DNA of 64,000 nt from Saussurea involucrata (taxonomy: Eukaryota > Streptophyta > Magnoliopsida > Asterales > Asteraceae): the NCBI GenBank assembly GCA_033807775.1, contig JAWVWS010001073.1, forward strand, positions 310,001 through 374,000, in the 5' to 3' direction. A program made the translations under genes and the position numbers. Below are positions 52,197 through 64,000 of this stretch, in pieces (position 1 is the first letter of the stretch; each line of letters begins with the position of its first letter). The notes beneath the pieces were generated by a model, which was given only the letters and a program-made list of their open reading frames with translations, was not told the origin of the DNA and made no database searches.

Positions 52197-54731
52197 GGAT
52201 CCCTTTGGCCAAATCTTCCAAAACCTAGATCCACAAGTTTCCAACCATAAGTATTTTCCCTCAAATACTTAGAATCATTCCCCAAACATTTAGAACCCAA
52301 AATCTCAAATACATCAAGCCCTGATCTTCCTAAATGAAGAAGGAGAAGAACACTTCAACTAAACATAACCAAAATCGTCAACAATACTCCAAACGAGAAA
52401 GAAAGTGAACAAAATATGATTTTGAGCAATTAATCATTTAATGACATATTATGATTTCTACACATCAAAATATCCAAAAGCCCCAAATATGGTTGTTTCA
52501 CAACATTTATGAAGATAACCATTTCAAAAGAGTTAAACTATTCCATTAACTCAACCATTGATATTTTCAAGTAAAACACACAAATATTTGGAAAATGACA
52601 TTTTTGGCATGCACAAAGTTTTCACAAATCACCTTGAACTCTCCTCGTTAGATTTAAGCTAAATCTAGAATTTCTCCCAACGTAAGCTTCTTTGATGCAA
52701 CCCGGATCCTTTAGGCCAAATCTTTCAAAACCTAGATCCACAAGTTTCCAACCATAAGTCTTTATCCTCAAATACTTAGAATCATTCCCCAAACATTTAG
52801 AACCCAAAATTTCAAATACATCAAGCCCTAATCTTCATAAATGAAGAAGGAGAAGAACACTTCAACTAAACATAACCAAAATCGTCAACAATACTCCAAA
52901 CGAGAAAGAAAGTGAACAAAATATGATTTTGAGCAATTAATCCTTTAATGACATATTATGATTTCTACACATCAAAATATCCAAAAGCCCCAAATATGGT
53001 TGTTTTACAACATTTATGAAGATAACCATTTCAAAAGAGTTAAACTATTCCATTAACTCAACCATTGATATTTTCAAGTAAAACACACAAATATTTGGAA
53101 ATTAACATTTTTAGCATGCACAAAGTTTTCACAAATCACCTTGAACTCTCCTCGTTAGATTTAAGCTAAATCTAGAATTTCTCCCAACGTAAGCTCCTTT
53201 GATGCAACCCGGATCCTTTAGGCCAAATCTTTCAAAACCTAGATCCACAAGTTTCCAACCATAAGTATTTATCCTCAAATACTTAGAATCATTCCCCAAA
53301 CATTTAGAACCCAAAATTTCAAATACATCAAGCCCTAATCTTCCTAAATGAAGAAGGAGAAGAACACTTCAACTAAACATAACCAAAATCGTCAACAATA
53401 CTCCAAACGAGAAAGAAAGTGAACAAAATTTGATTTTGAGCAATTAATCATTTAATGACATATTATGATTTCTACACATCAAAATATCCAAAAGCCCCAA
53501 ATATGGTTTTTTTACAACATTTATGAAGATAACCATTTCAAAAGAGTTAAACTATTCCATTAACTCAACCATTGATATTTTCAAGTAAAACACACAAATA
53601 TTTCAAAATTAACATTTTTAGCATGCACAAAGTTTTCACAAATCACCTTGAACTCTCCTCGTTAGATTTAAGCTAAATCTAGAATTTCTCCCAACGTAAG
53701 CTCCTTTGATGCAACCCGGATCCTTTAGGCCAAATCTTTCAAAACCTAGATCCACAAGTTTCCAACCATAAGTATTTATCCTCAAATACTTAGAATCATT
53801 CCCCAAACATTTAGAACCCAAAATTTCAAATACATCAAGCCCTAATCTTCCTAAATGAAGAAGGAGAAGAACACTTCAACTAAACATAACCAAAATCGTC
53901 AACAATACTCCAAACGAGAAAGAAAGTGAACAAAATATGATTTTGAGCAATTAATCATTTAATGACATATTATGATTTATACACATCAAAATATCCAAAA
54001 GCCCCAAATATGGTTGTTTCACAACATTTATGAAGATAACCATTTCAAAAGAGTTAAACTATTCCATTAACTCAACCATTGATATTTTCAAGTAAAACAC
54101 ACAAATATTTGGAAAATGACATTTTTGGCATGCACAAAGTTTTCACAAATCACCTTGAACTCTCCTCGTTAGATTTAAGCTAAATCTAGAATTTATCCCA
54201 ACGTAAGCTTCTTTGATGCAACCCGGATCCTTTAGGCCAAATCTTTCAAAACCTAGATCCACAAGTTTCCAACCATAAGTCTTTATCCTCAAATACTTAG
54301 AATCATTCCCCAAACATTTAGAACCCAAAATTTCAAATACATCAAGCCCTAATCTTCATAAATGAAGAAGGAGAAGAACACTTCAACTAAACATAACCAA
54401 AATCGTCAACAATACTCCAAACGAGAAAGAAAGTGAACAAAATATGATTTTGAGCAATTAATCCTTTAATGACATATTATGATTTCTACACATCAAAATA
54501 TCCAAAAGCCCCAAATATGGTTGTTTTACAACATTTATGAAGATAACCATTTCAAAAGAGTTAAACTATTCCATTAACTCAACCATTGATATTTTCAAGT
54601 AAAACACACAAATATTTGGAAAATGACATTTTTGGCATGCACAAAGTTTTCACAAATCAACTTGAACTCACCTCGCTAGATTTAAGCTAAATCTAGAATT
54701 TCTCCCAACGTAAGCTCCTTTGATGCAACCC
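52197..54731. repeat. Five units with an internal three-unit duplication
   Basis: Units at 52197, 52704, 53211, 53718 and 54225. AAGCTTCTTTG (HindIII site) followed by CATAAGTCTTTATCC occurs at the 52197/52704 border and again at the 53718/54225 border, 1521 bp apart. The unit at 52197 opens GGATCCCTTTGGCC and has GTATTTTCCCTC. Four successive units (52704-54328) keep the minus-strand 61-codon frame because all have the ACTCTCC right end. Confidence 0.8.
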
Positions 54732-57266
54732 GGATCCTTTAGGCCAAATCTTCCAAAACCTAGATCCACAAGATTCCAACCATAAGTATTTATCCTCGAA
54801 TACTTAGAATCATTCCCCAAACATTTAGAACCCAAAATCTCAAATACATCAAGCCCTGATCTTCCTAAATGAAGAAGGAGAAGAACACTTCAACTAAACA
54901 TAACCAAAATCGTCCACAATACTCCAAACGAGAAAGAAAGTGAACAAAATATGATTTTGAGCAATTAATCATTTAATGACATATTATGATTTCTACACAT
55001 CAAAATATCCAAAAGCCCCAAATATGGTTGTTTTACAACATTTATGAAGATAACCATTTCAAAAGAGTTAAACTATTCCATTAACTCAACCATTGATATT
55101 TTCAAGTAAAACACACAAATATTTGGAAAATGACATTTTTGGCATGCACAAAGTTTACACAAATCAACTTGAACTCACCTCGCTAGATTTAAGCTAAATC
55201 TAGAATTTCTCCCAACGTAAGCTCCTTTGATGCAACACGGATCCTTTAGGCCAAATCTTCCAAAACCTAGATCCACATGTTTCCAACCATAAGTATTTAT
55301 CCTCAAATACTTAGAATCATTCCCCAAACATTTAGAACCCAATATCTCAAATACATCAAGCCCTAATCTTCATAAATGAAGAAGGAGAAGAACACTTCAA
55401 CTAAACATAACCAAAATCTTCCACAATACTCCAAACGAGAAAGAAAGTGAACAAAATATGATTTTGAGCAATTAATGATTTAATGACATATTATGATTTC
55501 TACACATCAAAATATCCAAAAGCCCCAAATATGGTTGTTTTACAACATTTATGAAGATAACCATTTCAAAAGAGTTAAACTATTCCATTAACTCAACCAT
55601 TGATATTTTCAAGTAAAACACACAAATATTTGGAAAATGACATTTTTGGCATGCACAAAGTTTACACAAATCAACTTGAACTCACCTCGCTAGATTTAAG
55701 CTAAATCTAGAATTTCTCCCAACGTAAGCTCCTTTGATGCAACACGGATCCTTTAGGCCAAATCTTCCAAAACCTAGATCCACAAGTTTCCAACCATAAG
55801 TATTTATCCTCAAATACTTAGAATCATTCCCCAAACATTTAGAACCCAATATCTCAAATACATCAAGCCCTAATCTTCATAAATGAAGAAGGAGAAGAAC
55901 ACTTCAACTAAACATAACCAAAATCTTCCACAATACTCCAAACGAGAAAGAAAGTGAACAAAATATGATTTTGAGCAATTAATCATTTAATGACATATTA
56001 TGATTTCTACACATCAAAATATCCAAAAGCCCCAAATATGGTTGTTTTACAACATTTATGAAGATAACCATTTCAAAAGAGTTAAACTATTCCATTAACT
56101 CAATCATTGATACTTTCAAGTAAAACACACAAATATTTGGAAAATGACATTTTTGGCATGCACAAAGTTTTCACAAATCAACTTGAACTCACCTCGCTAG
56201 ATTTAAGCTAAATCTAGAATTTCCCCCAACGTAAGCTCCTTTGATGCAACCCGGATCCTTTAGGCCAAATCTTCCAAAACCTAGATCCACAAGATTCCAA
56301 CCATAAGTATTTATCCTCAAATACTTAGAATCATTCCCCAAACATTTAGAACCCAAAATCTCAAATACATCAAGCCCTGATCTTCCTAAATGAAGAAGGA
56401 GAAGAACACTTCAACTAAACATAACCAAAATCGTCCACAATACTCCAAACGAGAAAGAAAGTGAACAAAATATGATTTTGAGCAATTAATCATTTAATGA
56501 CATATTATGATTTCTACACATCAAAATATCCAAAAGCCCCAAATATGGTTGTTTTACAACATTTATGAAGATAACCATTTCAAAAGAGTTAAACTATTCC
56601 ATTAACTCAACCATTGATATTTTCAAGTAAAACACACAAATATTTGGAAAATGACATTTTTGGCATGCACAAAGTTTACACAAATCAACTTGAACTCACC
56701 TCGCTAGATTTAAGCTAAATCTAGAATTTCTCCCAACGTAAGCTCCTTTGATGCAACACGGATCCTTTAGGCCAAATCTTCCAAAACCTAGATCCACAAG
56801 TTTCCAACCATAAGTATTTATCCTCAAATACTTAGAATCATTCCCCAAACATTTAGAACCCAATATCTCAAATACATCAAGCCCTAATCTTCATAAATGA
56901 AGAAGGAGAAGAACACTTCAACTAAACATAACCAAAATCTTCCACAATACTCCAAACGAGAAAGAAAGTGAACAAAATTTGATTTTGAGCAATTAATCAT
57001 TTAATGACATATTATGATTTCTACACATCAAAATATCCAAAAGCCCCAAATATGGTTTTTTTACAACATTTATGAAGATAACCATTTCAAAAGAGTTAAA
57101 CTATTCCATTAACTCAACCATTGACATTTTCAAGTAAAACACACAAATATTTGGAAATTAACATTTTTAGCATGCACAAAGTTTTCACAAATCACCTTGA
57201 ACTCTCCTCGTTAGATTTAAGCTAAATCTAGAATTTCTCCCAACGTAAGCTCATTTGATGCAACCC
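54732..57266. repeat. Mosaic stretch of five units
   Basis: Units at 54732 (C-subtype with CCTCGAATAC), 55239 (private CACATGTTTCC and TTAATGATTTAATG), 55746, 56253 (C-subtype) and 56760 (A, private TTGACATTTTC). The run 55746-57266 corresponds to 40036-41556 (A-like hybrid with CCCCCAACG, C-subtype, A) at an offset of 15710 bp. No clear tandem period is seen here. Confidence 0.7.
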
Positions 57267-58783
57267 GGATCCTTTAGGCCAAATCTTTCAAAACCTAGAT
57301 CCACAAGTTTCCAACCATAAGTATTTATCCTCAAATACTTAGAATCATTCCCCAAACATTTAGAACCCAAAATTTCAAATACATGCCCTAATCTTCATAA
57401 AGGAAGAAGGAGAAGAACACTTCAACTAAACATAACCAAAATCGTCAACAATACTCCAAACGAGAAAGAAAGTGAACAAAATATGATTTTGAGCAATTAA
57501 TCCTTTAATGACATATTATGATTTCTACACATCAAAATATCTAAAAGCCCAAATATGGTTGTTTTACAACATTTATGAAGATAACCATTTCAAAAGAGTT
57601 AAATTATTCCATTAACTCAATCATTGATATTTTCAAGTAAAACACACAAATATTTGGAAAATGACATTTTTGGCATGCACAAAGTTTTCACAAATCAACG
57701 TGAACTCACCTCGCTAGATTTAAGCTAAATCTAGAATTTCTCCCAACGTAAGCTCCTTTGATGCAACCCGGATCCTTTAGGCCAAATCTTCCAAAACCTA
57801 GATCCACAAGTTTCCAACCATAAGTATTTATCCTCAAATACTTAGAATCATTCCCCAAACATTTAGAACCCAATATCTCAAATACATCAAGCCCTGATCT
57901 TCCTAAATGAAGAAGGAGAAGAACACTTCAACTAAACATAACCAAAATCGTCCACAATACTCCAAACGAGAAAGAAAGTGTACAAAATATGATTTTGAGC
58001 AATTAATCATTTAATGACATATTATGATTTCTACACATCAAAATATCCAAAAGCCCCAAATATGGTTGTTTTACAACATTTATGAAGATAACCATTTCAA
58101 AAGAGTTAAACTATTCCATTAACTCAACCATTGATATTTTCAAATAAAACACACAAATATTTGGAAAATGACATTTTTGGCATGCACAAAGTTTTCACAA
58201 ATCACCTTGAACTCGCCTCGTTAGATTTAAGCTAAATCTAGAATTTCTCCCAACGTAAGCTCCTTTGATGCAACCCGGATCCTTTAGGCCAAATCTTTCA
58301 AAACCTAGATCCACAAGTTTCCAACCATAAGTATTTATCCTCAAATACTTAGAATCATTTCTCAAACATTTAGAACCCAATATCTCAAATACATCAAGCC
58401 CTAATCTTCATAAATGAAGAAGGAGAAGAACACTTCAACTAAACATAACCAAAATCGTCCACAATACTCCAAACGAGAAAGAAAGTGAACAAAATATGAT
58501 TTTGAGCAATTAATCCTGTAATGACATATTATGATTTATACACATCAAAATATCCAAAAGCCCCAAATATGGTTGTTTTACAACATTTATGAAGATAACC
58601 ATTTCAAAAGAGTTAAACTATTCCATTAACTCAACCATTGATATTTTCAAGTAAAACACACAAATATTTGGAAAATGACATTTTTGGCATGCACAAAGTT
58701 TACACAAATCAACTTGAACTCACCTCGCTAGATTTAAGCTAAATCTAGAATTTCTCCCAACGTAAGCTCATTTGATGCAACCC
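57267..58783. repeat. Distant copy of the marked B-C-D units
   Basis: B (57267), C (57770) and D (58277) repeat the ATACATGCCC, AAAGGAAG and AACGTGAACTC marks of 44598-46117 at an offset of 12669 bp (12666 after the 3-base GAA difference). This B unit lacks the extra GAA and is 503 bp, the shortest complete unit. It also has CAATCATTGATATT. The C unit has a private AAGTGTACAAAA. Confidence 0.85.
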
Positions 58784-60808
58784 GGATCCTTTAGGCCAAA
58801 TCTTTTAAAACCTAGATCCACAAGTTTCCAACCATAAGTATTTATCCTCAAATACTTAGAATCATTCCCCAAACATTTAGAACCCAATATCTCAAATACA
58901 TCAAGCCCTAATCTTCATAAATGAAGAAGGAGAAGAACACTTCAACTAAACATAACCAAAATCGTCCACAATATTCCAAACGAGAAAGAAAGTGAACAAA
59001 ATTTGATTTTGAGCAATTAATCATTTAATGACATATTATGATTTCTACACATCAAAATATCCAAAAGCCCCAAATATGGTTGTTTTACAACATTTATGAA
59101 GATAACCATTTCAAAAGAGTTAAACTATTCCATTAACTCAACCATTGATATTTTCAAGTAAAACACACAAATATTTGGAAAATGACATTTTTGGCATGCA
59201 CAAAGTTTTCACAAATCAACTTGAACTCACCTCGCTAGATTTAAGCTAAATCTAGAATTTCTCCCAACGTAAGCTCCTTTGATGCAACACGGATCCTTTA
59301 GGCCAAATCTTCCAAAACCTAGATCCACAAGTTTCCAACCATATGTATTTATCCTCAAATACAAATTATTCCCCAAACATTTAGAACCCAATATCTCAAA
59401 TACATCAAGCCCTAATCTTCATAAATGAAGAAGGAGAAGAACACTTCAACTAAACATAACCAAAATCTTCCACAATACTCCAAACGAGAAAGAAAGTGAA
59501 CAAAATTTGATTTTGAGCAATTAATCATTTAATGACATATTATGATTTCTACACATCAAAATATCCAAAAGCCCCAAATATGGTTTTTTTACAACATTTA
59601 TGAAGATAACCATTTCAAAAGAGTTAAACTATTCAATTAACTCAACCATTGATATTTTCAAGTAAAACACACAAATATTTGGAAATTAACATTTTTAGCA
59701 TGCACAAAGTTTTCACAAATCACCTTGAACTCTCCTCGTTAGATTTAAGCTAAATCTAGAATTTCTCCCAACGTAAGCTCATTTGATGCAACCCGGATCC
59801 TTTAGGCCAAATCTTTCAAAACCTAGATCCACAAGTTTCCAACCATAAGTATTTATCCTCAAATACTTAGAATCATTCCCCAAACATTTAGAACCCAAAA
59901 TTTCAAATACATCAAGCCCTAATCTTCATAAATGAAGAAGGAGAAGAACACTTCAACTAAACATAACCAAAATCGTCAACAATACTCCAAACGAGAAAGA
60001 AAGTGAACAAAATATGATTTTGAGCAATTAATCCTTTAATGACATATTATGATTTCTACACATCAAAATATCTAAAAGCCCCAAATATGGTTGTTTTACA
60101 ACATTTATGACGATAACCATTTCAAAAGAGTTAAACTATTCCATTAACTCAACCATTGATATTTTCAAGTAAAACACACAAATATTTGGAAAATGACATT
60201 TTTGGCATGCACAAAGTTTTCACAAATCAACTTGAACTCACCTCGCTAGATTTAAGCTAAATCTAGAATTTCTCCCAACGTAAGCTCCTTTGATGCAACC
60301 CAGATCCTTTAGGCCAAATCTTCCAAAACCTAGATCCACAAGTTTCCAACCATAAGTATTTATCCTCAAATACTTAGAATCATTCCCCAAACATTTAGAA
60401 CCCAAAATGTCAAATACATCAAGCCCTAATCTTCATAAATGAAGAAGGAGAAGAACACTTCAACTAAACATAACCAAAATCGTCAACAATACTCCAAACG
60501 AGAAAGAAAGTGAACAAAATATGATTTTGAGCAATTAATCCTTTAATGACATATTATGATTTCTACACATCAAAATATCCAAAAGCCCCAAATATGGTTG
60601 TTTCACAACATTTATGAAGATAACCATTTCAAAAGAGTTAAACTATTCCATTAACTCAACCATTGATATTTTCAAGTAAAACACACAAATATTTGGAAAA
60701 TGACATTTTTGGCATGCACAAAGTTTTCACAAATCAACTTGAACTCACCTCGCTAGATTTAAGCTAAATCTAGAATTTCTCCCAACGTAAGCTCCTTTGA
60801 TGCAACCC
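58784..60808. repeat. Mosaic units, including a third copy of the 3-bp-deleted unit
   Basis: The unit at 58784 is a hybrid (CTTTTAAAACC, ATATTCCAAAC, AAAATTTGAT with GGTTGTTTTA). The unit at 59291 (504 bp) shares CATATGTATT and the AATACAAAT deletion with 46118 and 49157. The unit at 59795 shares TATGACGATAAC. The unit at 60302 opens CAGATCC, has CAAAATGTC and is B-like with GTTTCACAAC. The 59291-60301 pair matches 46118-47128 at 13173 bp. Confidence 0.75.
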
Positions 60809-60810
60809 AG
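60302..60810. other. Two unit boundaries with a lost BamHI site
   Basis: At 60302 and 60809 the unit opens with AGATCC after CCC instead of GGATCC, so CCCGGATCC has become CCCAGATCC. These are the only unit starts I found without GGATCC. The change is CpG to CpA, the signature of methylcytosine deamination on the other strand. Both units that follow also share CAAAATGTC, so one mutated unit was probably copied. Confidence 0.8.
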
Positions 60811-63344
60811 ATCCTTTAGGCCAAATCTTCCAAAACCTAGATCCACAAGTTTCCAACCATAAGTATTTATCCTCAAATACTTAGAATCATTCCCCAAACA
60901 TTTAGAACCCAAAATGTCAAATACATCAAGCCCTAATCTTCATAAATGAAGAAGGAGAAGAACACTTCAACTAAACATAACCAAAATCTTCCACAGTACT
61001 CCAAACGAGAAAGAAAGTGAACAAAATTTGATTTTGAGCAATTAATCATTTAATGACATATTATGATTTCTACACATCAAAATATCCAAAAGCCCCAAAT
61101 ATGGTTTTTTTACAACATTTATGAAGATAACCATTTCAAAAGAGTTAAACTATTCCATTAACTCAACCATTGATATTTTCAAGTAAAACACACAAATATT
61201 TGGAAATTAACATTTTTAGCATGCACAAAGTTTTCACAAATCACCTTGAACTCTCCTCGTTAGATTTAAGCTAAATCTAGAATTTCTCCCAACGTAAGCT
61301 CCTTTGATGCAACCCGGATCCTTTAGGCCAAATCTTTCAAAACCTAGATCCACAAGTTTCCAACCATAAGTATTTATCCTCAAATACTTAGAATCATTCC
61401 CCAAACATTTAGAACCCAAAATTTCAAATACATCAAGCCCTAATCTTCCTAAATGAAGAAGGAGAAGAACACTTCAACTAAACATAACCAAAATCGTCAA
61501 CAATACTCCAAACGAGAAAGAAAGTGAACAAAATATGATTTTGAGCAATTAATCCTTTAATGACATATTATGATTTCTACACATCAAAATATCCAAAAGC
61601 CCCAAATATGGTTGTTTTACAACATTTATGAAGATAACCATTTCAAAAGAGTTAAACTATTCCATTAACTCAACCATTGATATTTTCAAGTAAAACACAC
61701 AAATATTTGGAAAATGACATTTTTGGCATGCACAAAGTTTTCACAAATCAACTTGAACTCACCTCGCTAGATTTAAGCTAAATCTAGAATTTCTCCCAAC
61801 GTAAGCTCCTTTGATGCAACCCGGATCCTTTAGGCCAAATCTTCCAAAACCTAGATCCACAAGATTCCAACCATAAGTATTTATCCTCGAATACTTAGAA
61901 TCATTCCCCAAACATTTAGAACCCAAAATCTCAAATACATCAAGCCCTGATCTTCCTAAATGAAGAAGGAGAAGAACACTTCAACTAAACATAACCAAAA
62001 TCGTCCACAATACTCCAAACGAGAAAGAAAGTGAACAAAATATGATTTTGAGCAATTAATCATTTAATGACATATTATGATTTCTACACATCAAAATATC
62101 CAAAAGCCCCAAATATGGTTGTTTTACAACATTTATGAAGATAACCATTTCAAAAGAGTTAAACTATTCCATTAACTCAACCATTGATATTTTCAAGTAA
62201 AACACACAAATATTTGGAAAATGACATTTTTGGCATGCACAAAGTTTACACAAATCAACTTGAACTCACCTCGCTAGATTTAAGCTAAATCTAGAATTTC
62301 TCCCAACCGTAAGCTCCTTTGATGCAACACGGATCCCTTAGGCCAAATCTTCCAAAACCTAGATCCACAAGTTTCCAACCATAAGTATTTATCCTCAAAT
62401 ACTTAGAATCATTCCCCAAACATTTAGAACCCAAAATCTCAAATACATCAAGCCCTGATCTTCCTAAATGAAGAAGGAGAAGAACACTTCAACTAAACAT
62501 AACCAAAATCGTCAACAATACTCCAAACGAGAAAGAAAGTGAACAAAATATGATTTTGAGCAATTAATCATTTAATGACATATTATGATTTCTACACATC
62601 AAAATATCCAAAAGCCCCAAATATGGTTGTTTCACAACATTTATGAAGATAACCATTTCAAAAGAGTTAAACTATTCCATTAACTCAACCATTGATATTT
62701 TCAAGTAAAACACACAAATATTTGGAAAATGACATTTTTGGCATGCACAAAGTTTTCACAAATCACCTTGAACTCTCCTCGTTAGATTTAAGCTAAATCT
62801 AGAATTTCTCCCAACGTAAGCTTCTTTGATGCAACCCGGATCCTTTAGGCCAAATCTTTCAAAACCTAGATCCACAAGTTTCCAACCATAAGTCTTTATC
62901 CTCAAATACTTAGAATCATTCCCCAAACATTTAGAACCCAAAATTTCAAATACATCAAGCCCTAATCTTCATTAATGAAGAAGGAGAAGAACACTTCAGC
63001 TAAACATAACCAAAATCGTCAACAATACTCCAAACGAGAAAGAAAGTGAACAAAATATGATTTTGAGCAATTAATCCTTTAATGACATATTATGATTTCT
63101 ACACATCAAAATATCCAAAAGCCCCAAATATGGTTGTTTTACAACATTTATGAAGATAACCATTTCAAAAGAGTTAAACTATTCCATTAACTCAACCATT
63201 GATATTTTCAAGTAAAACACACAAATATTTGGAAATTAACATTTTTAGCATGCACAAAGTTTTCACAAATCACCTTGAACTCTCCTCGTTAGATTTAAGC
63301 TAAATCTAGAATTTCTCCCAACGTAAGCTCCTTTGATGCAACCC
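60809..63344. repeat. Distant copy of 50675-53210 (offset 10134 bp)
   Basis: Units at 60809, 61316, 61823, 62331 and 62838 repeat the order and rare marks of 50675-53210: CCTCGAATAC, the inserted C in CCCAACCGTAAG (52171 and 62305), GGATCCCT, AAGCTTCTTTG and AAGTCTTTATCC. The offset is a constant 10134 bp, close to twenty units. The first unit differs (CAAAATGTC, CACAGTACTCC), so the copy begins near the 60809/61316 border or was later patched. Confidence 0.85.
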
Positions 63345-64000
63345 GGATCCTTTAGGCCAAATCTTTCAAAACCTAGATCCACAAGTTTCCAACCATAAGT
63401 ATTTATCCTCAAATACTTAGAATCATTCCCCAAACATTTAGAACCCAAAATGTCAAATACATCAAGCCCTAATCTTCCTAAATGAAGAAGGAGAAGAACA
63501 CTTCAACTAAACATAACCAAAATCGTCAACAATACTCCAAACGAGAAAGAAAGTGAACAAAATATGATTTTGAGCAATTAATCATTTAATGACATATTAT
63601 GATTTCTACACATCAAAATATCCAAAAGCCCCAAATATGGTTGTTTTACAACATTTATGAAGATAACCATTTCAAAAGAGTTAAACTATTCCATTAACTC
63701 AACCATTGATATTTTCAAGTAAAACACACAAATATTTGGAAAATGACATTTTTGGCATGCACAAAGTTTTCACAAATCAACTTGAACTCACCTCGCTAGA
63801 TTTAAGCTAAATCTAGAATTTCTCCCAACGTAAGCTCCTTTGATGCAACCCGGATCCTTTAGGCCAAATCTTCCAAAACCTAGATCCACAAGATTCCAAC
63901 CATAAGTATTTATCCTCGAATACTTAGAATCATTCCCCAAACATTTAGAACCCAAAATCTCAAATACATCAAGCCCTGATCTTCCTAAATGAAGAAGGAG
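63345..64000. repeat. Right end of window: one complete and one truncated unit
   Basis: The unit at 63345 (CAAAATGTC, CTTCCTAAA, AAAATATGAT, CATTTAATG) is followed by a C-subtype unit with CCTCGAATAC, cut off at 64000. The array clearly continues beyond the window. Confidence 0.85.

Larger units (their letters stand above)
1..64000. repeat. Tandem satellite array, ~507-bp unit
   Basis: The whole window is one head-to-tail array. GGATCC recurs at 500, 1007, 1514, 2021, 2527, 3034, 3541, 4048 and so on to 63852, giving 125 complete units plus two truncated ends. Most units are 506 or 507 bp; a few are 503, 504 or 508. Units differ at a limited set of diagnostic positions, so they sort into classes and higher-order repeats. 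No spacer, mobile element, inverted unit or unique sequence interrupts the array. Homogeneous arrays of this size are typical of eukaryotic heterochromatin (centromeric, pericentromeric or subtelomeric). The plant assignment is inference; I do not recognise the family name. Confidence 0.98.

Noticed and set aside
1432..63448. Thirty-two near-identical 61-residue minus-strand reading frames (GSKCLGNDS...VQGDL)
   Set aside because: They recur at multiples of the 507-bp unit, use TTG as start, have no ribosome-binding site or promoter, and exist only where a unit lacks a TGA in its right end. The array looks eukaryotic. They are by-products of the repeat.
1..64000. CRISPR array
   Set aside because: The repeat is about 507 bp with no unique spacers between units and no cas genes.
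1..64000. Ribosomal RNA gene repeats, their intergenic spacer, or tRNA genes
   Set aside because: The unit is very AT-rich and has no stretch I recognise as rRNA, 5S or tRNA.
1..64000. LTR retrotransposon or other mobile element inserted in the array
   Set aside because: The 507-bp phase is never broken by foreign sequence, and no long terminal repeats, primer-binding site, target duplication or transposase frame is seen.

Overview
The window is satellite DNA from end to end. I see no gene, RNA gene or transposon. One AT-rich unit of about 507 bp (roughly 30% G+C by hand count of a few lines) repeats head to tail without interruption. There is a truncated unit at 1-499, 125 complete units from 500 to 63851 (mean 506.8 bp) and a truncated unit at 63852-64000. 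I set the phase at the GGATCC that opens nearly every unit. Nothing is inverted and no foreign sequence interrupts the array. This organisation points to a nuclear heterochromatic array of a eukaryote. Unit length, base composition and higher-order structure suit a plant, but I do not recognise the family and cannot name the species. Centromeric, pericentromeric and subtelomeric locations are all possible.

Units fall into a few diagnostic classes, named here by me. Class A has ATCTTCCAC, AAAATTTGAT, a run of seven or more T after ATGG, and TTAACATTTTTAGC. Class B has CTTTCAAAACC, CCAAAATTTC, ATCGTCAAC and CCTTTAATG. Class C has CTGATCTTCCTAAA and ATCGTCCAC; its main form also has CAAATAAAAC and a CGCCTCGTTAG end. 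Class D has TTTCTCAAAC, CCTGTAATG and GATTTATAC. A subtype of C carries GATTCC and AAAATCTC.

Layout: 1-3033 is mixed A- and B-like units. 3034-6582 is a 1521-bp three-unit repeat (C-subtype, A, B). 6583-14692 holds two copies of a nine-unit block (offset 4562 bp), the second incomplete. 14693-16213 leads into the clearest higher-order repeat, a 2027-bp A-B-C-D tetramer, at 16214-28882. 28883-31924 has two 1521-bp trimers, and 31925-35980 has two 2028-bp tetramers of different make-up. 36488-43.8 kb is a second nine-unit duplication, again offset 4562 bp but with different content. 46118-52196 is a six-unit tandem duplication (3039 bp) whose crossover junction is visible in one hybrid unit. 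52197-64000 is a mosaic with copies of earlier segments at offsets of 10134, 12669 and 13173 bp.

The story of the window is therefore turnover by unequal crossing-over and gene conversion at several scales, not gene function. The repeated 61-residue minus-strand reading frames use TTG as start and are by-products of the repeat. The same strand does read as an exon-like open frame ending at a consensus 5' splice site in many units, a possible clue to the satellite's origin.
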